From: an uncultured Clostridia bacterium
Lineage (GTDB): Bacteria > Bacillota_A > Clostridia > Oscillospirales > Oscillospiraceae
Length of the DNA stretch: 5,755 nt
Reading direction: 5' to 3'
Assembly: GCA_947167435.1 (NCBI GenBank)
Contig: CAMVIC010000114.1
Location: forward strand, 1 to 5,755
Positions 1 through 5,280 of this stretch are shown piece after piece; the stretch's first letter is position 1; the number at the start of each line of letters is the position of its first letter. Both the position numbers and the translations under genes were made by a program. Under the pieces are notes generated by a model. It did no database searches, was not told the DNA's origin, and saw only the letters and a list, made by a program, of their open reading frames with translations.

Positions 1-2534
1 TGTTTCTCTGCCTGGGCGTTTTTGTGATCATCAGTTACTTCAACACGGAGGGATCGTTTATCGCCTTCTCCTCGGACCTGCTGAAAGGGCTGATTGGCTG
101 CGGTTACTGGCTGTCAGCGCCGATGTTCTTTCTGGCGTCGCTGATTCTGTTCTTCCATCGGGGGAAACCGGTGGAACACCGGGTGTTTGCCACTCTGATG
201 ATCCCGGTTATCTGCGCAGCACTGATTCACCTGGTAATGGGAACGGAGATGGAACTGGCCAACAGCAGTTTCGGAGTTATTACCAATACGCTGTTTGAAG
301 ATGGACAGAAAATGGTGTCCGGCGGTGTGTTGGGCGGACTGATTGCTATCGGATTGAACAAGGCCCTGAGCGTATACGGCGCGTTCCCACTGCTGATTGC
401 ACTATTGGTCTTCTTCCTGATTCTGGCGCTGCGGGGCGGCTTTACCGGTATGCTCAGCAATATCAAGCCTCCTGAGCTTCAGCCCTATGACCCGGAGGCC
501 TACAAGGACCAGCGCTCTCCCCTGGAGGAGATGTTCCAGTCTGCCAAGACCGCAAGGGCCGCAGAGGCCCGCAACACCCCCAGTGTGGAGCGGCTGCCCC
601 GCACAGTTTACGATATGGATATCCCCCTGGGAGAGGACGAAGAGGCCCTGTCTCTGCGCGGCCCCTCCGTCCCGTTGGAGCAGTCACCCTTTGGGGTGTC
701 TGAGAAGCCCAAGCGCGCCCAGGTTCGCCGCAAGACACCGGCAACGAAGGAACCGACCGCCCATGTAGAGCCTCTGTCCGTGACGGAGGCCGCCCGCGTG
801 GCGGGAGTGGAGCTGGAGGACAGCTTCAAGCAGATTGCGGTGCCCGGCAAGTCCGCAGCCAGACCGGCGCCCATAGCGACAGGGAGCGTGTCCGAACCGG
901 CAAAGTCCAAAAAAACCGACAAGGCCGAGGTGGCGGAGGAAGCCAGGAAAGTGGAACAGGCCATTTCCGACGCCCCTGCCGACCAGGGAGACTATCAGTT
1001 CCCGCCCCTTGATCTGCTGCGCAGCAGCGCCGCTACCGCGGTGGACGCCCGGGAGGAGATTGCCCTCAACCGGGAGCGCCTGGAAGGAGCCCTGCACAGC
1101 TTCGGCATCAGCGCCGCCGTCGTGGGCGTTATTCGCGGCCCTACGGTTACCCGTTATGACATCGAACTGGATCAGGGAGTGAAGCTTTCCCGCATCACCA
1201 ATCTGGCGGGAGACCTGGCACTGTCGCTGGGGGTCGTAAACGTGCGGATTGCGCCCATTCCGGACAAAATCTCCACCGTTGGCATCGAGGTGCCCAACAA
1301 GATTGTGAGCACCGTGTATCTGCGGGATATTATCGACTCTCCGCGTTTTGCCGGCGCCAAATCCAAGCTGAGCTTTGCACTGGGCAAGGATATCAGCGGT
1401 GACGCCATTGTTGGGAATATTGCCAAACTGCCCCACCTTTTGATCGCGGGCACCACCGGTTCGGGCAAGTCCGTGTGCATGAACTCCCTGATTCTGAGTC
1501 TGCTGTACAAGGCTCGTCCCGACGAGGTGCGCCTTATCATGATCGACCCGAAGATGGTGGAGCTGGGGATTTATAACGGCATTCCGCACCTATATGTGCC
1601 TGTGGTCACCGACCCGAAAAAGGCGGCCGGCGCCCTGCAGTGGTCGGTGGTGGAGATGCTCAAGCGTTATCGGCTGTTCTCCGAGGTTGGTGTGCGCGAC
1701 CTGGAGAACTACAACAAGCACTGCGCCGCCCAGGGAGAGCCCACGCTGCCCCAGGTGGTCATCGTGATCGACGAGCTGGCAGACCTGATGATGGTTGCCT
1801 CCAAGGAAGTGGAGGAGAGTATCTGCCGCGTGGCCCAGATGGGCCGCGCCGCCGGCATGCATCTGGTGATTGCCACCCAGCGGCCTTCCGCGGACGTAAT
1901 CACAGGCCTTATGAAGGCCAACATTCCCTCCCGGATTGCCTTTGCCGTCTCCAGCGCGATGGAGAGCCGCATCATCCTGGACCAGGGCGGCGCGGAAAAG
2001 CTCATCGGCATGGGGGACATGCTCTTCTCTCCGGTGGGTACCGGCAAGCCTATCCGCATTCAGGGCGCCTTCGTTTCCGACGAGGAGCGCGAGGATGTGG
2101 TGCAGTTTATCAAGGAAGGCGCAGGGGATCTCGCCCAGCAGAATGACGAGATTGAGGCGTATATGAACAAAGCCACCGAAGACAAGGGCTCTGCCGACAG
2201 CGGAAAGAGCGCAAAGACAGAGAGCGAGTCAGCCGGCGGCTATGACGAAATGCTGCCCCAGGCAGTGGAGGCCGTGATTGAGGCCGGCTCCTGCTCCGTT
2301 TCCATGCTCCAGCGACGGGTGAAGCTGGGTTATTCCCGCGCCGCCCGCATCGTGGACCAGATGGAGGAGCTGGGCATCGTGGGACCCTATGAAGGCGCAA
2401 AGCCCCGCCAGGTGATCGTGGACCGGGCCCAATGGCACGAGATCCAGGTGAGCCTGGGCATGGCCAGCGACGACGACATGGCTCTGGCCGCCGAGATGAG
2501 CGAAAACAGCGATTCCTACGATTCTGAAGAATAA
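1..2534 (+). CDS. SpoIIIE/FtsK-type DNA translocase, 5' end missing
   Basis: Septum-anchored, ATP-driven motor of the FtsK/SpoIIIE family, which pumps chromosomal DNA across a closing septum. The frame is open from base 3 with no start in the window, so the GTG at 24 is only an internal valine; 843 residues are visible. Numbering from that GTG: membrane segments lie near residues 22-45, 54-72 and 103-136, and the hydrophobic run before residue 1 is the end of another. A Pro/Ala/charged linker covers about 145-325. The motor domain has Walker A GTTGSGKS at 476-483, Walker B VVIVIDELADL at 578-588 (D583, E584) and ATQRPSADVITG at 617-628. A winged-helix gamma domain, which in this family reads oriented DNA motifs, lies at about 738-800. 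A short acidic tail (801-836) follows. The order matches full-length SpoIIIE. Calling it SpoIIIE rather than vegetative FtsK/SftA depends on the lineage, so no symbol is given. Family assignment is very secure. Confidence 0.97.
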   Translation, partial: FLCLGVFVIISYFNTEGSFIAFSSDLLKGLIGCGYWLSAPMFFLASLILFFHRGKPVEHRVFATLMIPVICAALIHLVMGTEMELANSSFGVITNTLFEDGQKMVSGGVLGGLIAIGLNKALSVYGAFPLLIALLVFFLILALRGGFTGMLSNIKPPELQPYDPEAYKDQRSPLEEMFQSAKTARAAEARNTPSVERLPRTVYDMDIPLGEDEEALSLRGPSVPLEQSPFGVSEKPKRAQVRRKTPATKEPTAHVEPLSVTEAARVAGVELEDSFKQIAVPGKSAARPAPIATGSVSEPAKSKKTDKAEVAEEARKVEQAISDAPADQGDYQFPPLDLLRSSAATAVDAREEIALNRERLEGALHSFGISAAVVGVIRGPTVTRYDIELDQGVKLSRITNLAGDLALSLGVVNVRIAPIPDKISTVGIEVPNKIVSTVYLRDIIDSPRFAGAKSKLSFALGKDISGDAIVGNIAKLPHLLIAGTTGSGKSVCMNSLILSLLYKARPDEVRLIMIDPKMVELGIYNGIPHLYVPVVTDPKKAAGALQWSVVEMLKRYRLFSEVGVRDLENYNKHCAAQGEPTLPQVVIVIDELADLMMVASKEVEESICRVAQMGRAAGMHLVIATQRPSADVITGLMKANIPSRIAFAVSSAMESRIILDQGGAEKLIGMGDMLFSPVGTGKPIRIQGAFVSDEEREDVVQFIKEGAGDLAQQNDEIEAYMNKATEDKGSADSGKSAKTESESAGGYDEMLPQAVEAVIEAGSCSVSMLQRRVKLGYSRAARIVDQMEELGIVGPYEGAKPRQVIVDRAQWHEIQVSLGMASDDDMALAAEMSENSDSYDSEE

Positions 2535-2539
2535 GGAAA

Positions 2540-2565
2540 CAAAAGGGCGCACAGTCGCCCTTTTG
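2540..2565 (+). terminator. Hairpin between translocase gene and mrnC
   Basis: A perfect 10-bp stem (2540-2549 with 2556-2565) encloses a 6-base loop and begins five bases after the translocase stop. The right arm ends in TTTTG and is followed by TGGGTTTT, so the U-rich tail is interrupted. It is probably a partial intrinsic terminator or an RNA processing/stability element. The mrnC ATG lies only 11 bases after the stem, so the hairpin would also sit in the mrnC leader of a readthrough transcript. Confidence 0.65.
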
Positions 2566-2576
2566 TGGGTTTTACC

Positions 2577-2984
2577 ATGAACTATTTTGCCCCTCATATG
2601 TCCGAAAAGGACGTCAACCGTATCAGCATGCTGGGTCTGGCCCACATCGGCGACGGCGTTTATGAGCTGCTGACGCGTGCAATGCTCTGCACCCAGGGTC
2701 ATCAGCAGGTAACGCAGCTGCACCGGCTGACAGTGTCCTTTGTGAGGGCCCCTGCTCAGGCCCGCGCAGCGGAGCGGATTCTGCCGCTTCTGACCGAGGA
2801 GGAGCTTGCACTCTATAAGCGGGGCCGCAATGCCCACGTACACGGCGTGCCTCAGAACGCACAGGTGGGGGAGTATCACGCAGCCACCGCCCTTGAGGCC
2901 CTGTTCGGCTGGCTGTATCTGCTTGGCCGACAGGAGAGAATCAACGAACTGTTTGGAGCCATTATGGAGCAGGAGGAGGGCTGA
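2577..2984 (+). CDS. mrnC: Mini-ribonuclease III (23S rRNA maturation)
   Basis: A dimeric RNase III-like enzyme lacking a dsRNA-binding domain. In Bacillus it trims both ends of 23S rRNA precursor and is stimulated by ribosomal protein L3. The 135-residue product fits the family size (about 140). Visible signatures are GLAHIGDGVYELLTR (20-34), with candidate catalytic Asp26 in the IGDxVYE motif; KRGRNA (81-86); and EYHAATALEALFGWLYLLG (99-117), with Glu107 as the likely second metal ligand. A single RNase III fold fills the protein. ATG 2577 is chosen because an upstream in-frame GTG at 2565 lies at the base of the preceding hairpin and would add four non-family residues. The ribosome site is weak: only GTGGG at 2565-2569, seven bases before the ATG. 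The rqcH start follows three bases after the stop, so the two are almost certainly co-transcribed. Readthrough from the translocase gene is possible, and no separate promoter was recognised. Confidence 0.95.
   Translation: MNYFAPHMSEKDVNRISMLGLAHIGDGVYELLTRAMLCTQGHQQVTQLHRLTVSFVRAPAQARAAERILPLLTEEELALYKRGRNAHVHGVPQNAQVGEYHAATALEALFGWLYLLGRQERINELFGAIMEQEEG
2971..2980 (+). promoter_or_regulatory. Strong Shine-Dalgarno for rqcH inside the end of mrnC
   Basis: AGGAGGAGGG lies seven bases before the rqcH ATG and also encodes part of the C-terminal Gln-Glu-Glu-Gly of Mini-III. Ribosomes finishing mrnC would uncover or reuse it, which suggests translational coupling. It is much stronger than the site in front of mrnC, so more RqcH than Mini-III per transcript is plausible. 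Confidence 0.85.
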
Positions 2985-2987
2985 GCC

Positions 2988-4709
2988 ATGCCGCTGGACG
3001 CAATCTGCCTTTCCGCACTGGCGGAGGAACTGAAGAGCGTGCTTGCGGGCGGACGCATCGACAAGGTGCAGCAGCCGGAGCGGGACATGCTGCTCTTATC
3101 TCTTCGTGCGGAGGGGAAGAATCTGCGGCTGCTGATTGCCGCCGGTACCGGCAACGCGCGCATGCATTTTACACAGGCCGGCTTTGAAAACCCGGCGGAG
3201 CCGCCCATGTTCTGCATGCTGCTGCGCAAGCACCTGGTGGGGGCCCATATCTGCGATCTGCGTCAGCCCAATCGGGAGCGGATGCTGATCCTGGACCTGG
3301 ACAGCCGGGACGAGCTGGGCACCCTGTCGAGAAAGCAGCTGGTGGTGGAGATGATCGGCCGCAGCTCCAACGTGATCCTGGTGGGCGAAGACGGGCGCAT
3401 CATCGACTGCCTGCGAAGGGTAGATTTTGCGGGGGATGCCATGCGGCGGCTGCTGCCGGGTATGATTTACCGGCTGCCGCCCAGCCAGGACAAAGTGCCG
3501 TTTCTGGACGCCGAGCCGGGGCAGTACCTGGAAATGGTGCGGCAGGCGGATCGGTCTGTGCCCGCGGAAAAGTGGCTGCTGCAGAGCTTTTCCGGCTTGT
3601 CGCCCCTGCTGTGCCGGGAGCTTGCCTGTCGAAGCGGCGGCAGCTACGATACCCTGCCGGAACAGATGGAGGCCCTGGCCGAGAGCGTGAAGGCGGGAGA
3701 GTTCGAGCCTACGCTGCTGCTGCAGGACGGAAAGCCCCTGGACTTCAGCTTCCTGCCCATCCGACAATATGGCGCTGCCGTGACGCTGGAGCGCTTTGAG
3801 AGCTTTTCCCTGCTGCTGGACGCCTTTTACAGCCGGCGGGACCAGGCAGAGCAGCAGCGACGCCGCAGCCACGAGCTGACGCGCAGCATCCGCACGGCGC
3901 GGGATCGGCTGGCCAGGAAGCTGGCGCTGCAGCAGGAGGAACTCAAGCGCACCGAAAAGCGGGAGGAGGTCCGCCGCCGTGCGGAGCTGGTGACTTCCAA
4001 CATCTACCGAATGAAAAAAGGGGATCGGAGCCTGACCTGCGAGGACTATTACGAGGACGGCTGCCCGGAAATCACCATTTCGCTGGACCCACTGAAAACA
4101 CCCCAGCAGAACGCCGCGGCGCTGTATAAGGAATACAACAAGCTTAAGGGCGCCCGCCAGCATCTGAGCGTGCTTGTAGAGCAGAACGGACAGCAGCTGG
4201 ACTACCTGAACAGTGTACTGGACGTACTCAGCCGCGCAGAAAGCGAACGTGATCTGAGCGAGATACGGCGGGAACTGGCGGAGACCGGCTATCTGCGCAG
4301 GAGCCGGGGAGGAAAGCCGGAAAAAAACAAAGCACAGGCACCGCTGCGCTTTGTGACAGACGCAGGGCTTGAAGTGCTGGTAGGCCGCAGCAACGTACAA
4401 AACGACGAGCTGACCACACGCATCGCCCGGCGCACAGATTACTGGCTGCATACCCAGAAGGTGCACGGCAGTCATGTGATTCTCCGCTGTGAGGGACAGG
4501 AGCCGGACAGACAGAGCCTGGAGCAGGCGGCGGCCATCGCGGCCTGGTACTCTCAGGGCCGGGAGGGCGGCAAGGTGCCGGTGGATTACACGATGGTCCG
4601 CTTTGTGCGCAAGCCATCCGGCGCGATGCCCGGAAAGGTGATTTATACCGATTATAAGACGCTGCTGGCCCAGGCCGACGAGGAGCTGGTCAACCGGCTG
4701 AAAAAATGA
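2988..4709 (+). CDS. rqcH: RqcH, ribosome quality-control NFACT protein (Rqc2/NEMF homologue)
   Basis: RqcH binds 50S subunits still carrying peptidyl-tRNA after ribosome splitting. With tRNA-Ala and RqcP it adds C-terminal alanine tails that mark the stalled peptide for proteolysis. Older annotations call the family fibronectin-binding protein FbpA. The 573 residues match Bacillus RqcH (about 570). The NFACT-N domain covers about 1-180, with GGRIDKVQQP (21-30), PPMFCMLLRKHL (72-83) and GRSSNVILV (124-132). A helix-hairpin-helix-like part spans about 180-270 and a charged coiled coil about 280-435, interrupted by TSNIYRMKKG (336-345). The NFACT-R domain spans about 452-560, with VGRSNVQND (465-473), DYWLHTQKVHGSHVIL (484-499) and PGKVIYTDYKTL (548-559). 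The Asp-Arg pair important in Bacillus RqcH (97-98) reads Glu97-Arg98 here, a conservative change. The start is fixed by the strong Shine-Dalgarno and the family-like N-terminus. The gene is intact and ends in a terminator. Confidence 0.97.
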   Translation: MPLDAICLSALAEELKSVLAGGRIDKVQQPERDMLLLSLRAEGKNLRLLIAAGTGNARMHFTQAGFENPAEPPMFCMLLRKHLVGAHICDLRQPNRERMLILDLDSRDELGTLSRKQLVVEMIGRSSNVILVGEDGRIIDCLRRVDFAGDAMRRLLPGMIYRLPPSQDKVPFLDAEPGQYLEMVRQADRSVPAEKWLLQSFSGLSPLLCRELACRSGGSYDTLPEQMEALAESVKAGEFEPTLLLQDGKPLDFSFLPIRQYGAAVTLERFESFSLLLDAFYSRRDQAEQQRRRSHELTRSIRTARDRLARKLALQQEELKRTEKREEVRRRAELVTSNIYRMKKGDRSLTCEDYYEDGCPEITISLDPLKTPQQNAAALYKEYNKLKGARQHLSVLVEQNGQQLDYLNSVLDVLSRAESERDLSEIRRELAETGYLRRSRGGKPEKNKAQAPLRFVTDAGLEVLVGRSNVQNDELTTRIARRTDYWLHTQKVHGSHVILRCEGQEPDRQSLEQAAAIAAWYSQGREGGKVPVDYTMVRFVRKPSGAMPGKVIYTDYKTLLAQADEELVNRLKK

Positions 4710-4732
4710 GGCGAGAACATCGCCTCATTTTT
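4702..4732 (+). terminator. Intrinsic terminator of the mrnC-rqcH unit
   Basis: A perfect 13-bp stem (4702-4714 with 4720-4732) has the 5-base loop GAACA and overlaps the last two Lys codons and the TGA stop of rqcH. The GC core is GAGGCG/CGCCTC, flanked by A-tract and T-tract arms, so the right arm ends in TTTTT. The outer A-U pairs make it potentially bidirectional, so it could also catch readthrough from the opposing tRNA gene. Confidence 0.9.
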
Positions 4733-4800
4733 CGCGCCAGGTGCTGCGCACCGTCGCCGGAAACCTGCCTTCTGCGGACCGCTTCGACGTTGGGACCTCC
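4733..4800. other. Spacer between convergent terminators
   Basis: This short segment separates the rqcH terminator from the tRNA terminator. Only a small 5-bp hairpin (GGTGC/GCACC, 4740-4752) is visible. Long reading frames crossing it on both strands contain tRNA-derived sequence and do not look like real genes. Confidence 0.5.
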
Positions 4801-4841
4801 GGAAATAAGAAAACACCGCTCCCCAAAGGGAGCGATGTTTT
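4801..4841 (-). terminator. Intrinsic terminator of the tRNA-Thr gene
   Basis: Arms 4810-4823 and 4828-4841 form a 14-bp stem with a 4-base loop, starting three bases past the tRNA CCA end. Read as minus-strand RNA, every position pairs, counting one G-U wobble (4816 with 4835), and the stem is followed by CUUAUUU. Read as plus-strand RNA, the same position is a C-A mismatch, but a run of seven T (4838-4844) follows. The wobble favours the minus orientation, with possible bidirectional use. Confidence 0.8.
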
Positions 4842-4843
4842 TT

Positions 4844-4919
4844 TGGAGCTGGAGGCCGGACTCGAACCGGCGACCTACGCATTACGAGTGCGTCGCTCTA
4901 CCGACTGAGCTACACCAGC
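4844..4919 (-). tRNA. tRNA-Thr, anticodon CGU
   Basis: A complete 76-base tRNA including encoded CCA. Read on the minus strand, the parts are the acceptor arm GCTGGTG, D-arm GCTC/GAGC with loop AGTCGGTA, anticodon stem ACGCA/TGCGT with loop CTCGTAA, T-arm GCCGG/CCGGC with loop TTCGAGT, then CTCCAGC, discriminator T and CCA. The anticodon CGT is at plus-strand 4884-4886, so it reads ACG threonine codons, which suits a GC-rich genome. All stems pair except position 6-67 of the acceptor, a U-U mismatch. It has its own promoter and terminator and is transcribed towards rqcH. The family sequence and geometry leave little doubt about identity. Confidence 0.97.
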
Positions 4920-4949
4920 GAAGGCTGCTGTCTTAAATCAGCAAGGGCT

Positions 4950-4978
4950 AGTTTAGCATATCCTCGCGGAAGTGTCAA
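4950..4978 (-). promoter_or_regulatory. Sigma-A-type promoter of the tRNA-Thr gene
   Basis: On the minus strand a perfect -35 box TTGACA (plus positions 4973-4978) is separated by exactly 17 bases from TAAACT (4950-4955), a four-of-six match to the -10 consensus. Transcription would start near 4943, giving a leader of roughly 24 bases before the mature tRNA 5' end at 4919. Confidence 0.85.
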
Positions 4979-4983
4979 CAATA

Positions 4984-5030
4984 ATTCACGGATTATTCCA
5001 AACCTGCAGATTCAAGGATTATTCCAAACC
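4984..5030. repeat. Two tandem copies of a 21-bp direct repeat
   Basis: Copies at 4984-5004 and 5010-5030 match at 20 of 21 positions and have a 26-base period. The shared core is GGATTATTCCAAACC (4990-5004 and 5016-5030). Each core contains the near-palindrome GGATTATTCC. They lie directly behind the -35 box of the tRNA-Thr promoter, at about -41 to -87 relative to the predicted start. They could be paired binding sites or a small duplication. Confidence 0.9.
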
Positions 5031-5110
5031 GCAAGAATTTGGGAAATACCATCCATTAACCGGTTGCTATTTTCAAAATTCGTTGCTATGCTATAGGATA
5101 TCTTTGGGTT

Positions 5111-5140
5111 TTAACACATTAAGCCCCTTTATGATATAAG
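5111..5140 (+). promoter_or_regulatory. Possible plus-strand promoter
   Basis: TTAACA (5111-5116) and TATAAG (5135-5140) each match five of six consensus positions, separated by 18 bases. Transcription would start near 5147 and run towards the convergent membrane protein gene. No credible coding sequence follows, so it could drive a small or antisense RNA, or be a chance match in AT-rich DNA. A weaker pair, TTGCTA (5064-5069) and TATGCT (5087-5092) with 17-base spacing, lies just upstream. Confidence 0.35.
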
Positions 5141-5166
5141 CTGCAGATAAGGAGAGCGTGCAGCTT
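5138..5166. repeat. 8-bp perfect inverted repeat overlapping the possible -10 box
   Basis: AAGCTGCA (5138-5145) and TGCAGCTT (5159-5166) are perfect inverted copies separated by 13 bases. The spacer contains the Shine-Dalgarno-like AAGGAGAG (5149-5156). The left arm overlaps the possible TATAAG -10 box. It could be an operator for a dimeric regulator or an RNA hairpin with the purine-rich site in its loop. Confidence 0.7.
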
Positions 5167-5280
5167 CCTGTCATTCGGCGGGGGACGTTCGGCTTCCCTG
5201 ACACGGCAGACTGTGCCGGAATGCATCAACCACAAGGCCGGTATAAGCAAAGCGGCACGGGAAGCCGGAGCAGATTACCT

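Larger units (their letters stand above)
4920..5280. other. AT-richer intergenic region without a convincing gene
   Basis: About 360 bases lie between the tRNA-Thr gene and the stop of the right-hand membrane protein gene. It holds the tRNA leader and promoter, the tandem repeat, an 8-base repeat GTTGCTAT (5063-5070 and 5082-5089), a possible plus-strand promoter and a dyad around 5138-5166. The part between about 4930 and 5150 is clearly richer in A and T than the flanking genes. From about 5160 the composition returns to GC-rich, but no reading frame there looks like a known protein. No clear terminator for the minus-strand membrane protein gene is seen. Confidence 0.6.

Noticed and set aside
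24..26. GTG as start of the translocase gene
   Set aside because: The frame is open upstream to the window edge and encodes part of another hydrophobic segment, so the real start lies outside.
684..1589. 301-residue minus-strand frame opposite the translocase gene
   Set aside because: It is a shadow of the conserved translocase motor region, His/Gly-rich with no recognisable motif or ribosome site.
2565..2576. GTG start adding four residues to Mini-III
   Set aside because: The GTG is at the base of the upstream hairpin with no ribosome site and adds non-family residues; ATG 2577 fits better.
3096..4475. 459-residue minus-strand open frame opposite rqcH
   Set aside because: The plus-strand rqcH frame has full family conservation here; the long antisense frame reflects GC-rich codon use and has no domain-like pattern.
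4652..4882. 76-residue minus-strand reading frame beginning MRRSPVRVRPPAP
   Set aside because: This is another typical tRNA-derived spurious frame; it starts in the tRNA and runs through both terminators into rqcH antisense.
4844..4919. Attachment site of an integrated element at the tRNA-Thr 3' end
   Set aside because: No second copy of the tRNA 3' end and no integrase or phage gene is present in the window.
4706..4936. 76-residue plus-strand reading frame with SNRRPTHYECVALPTELHQR-like sequence
   Set aside because: This is the well-known false protein produced by translating the antisense of a tRNA gene; it overlaps the tRNA-Thr and two terminators.
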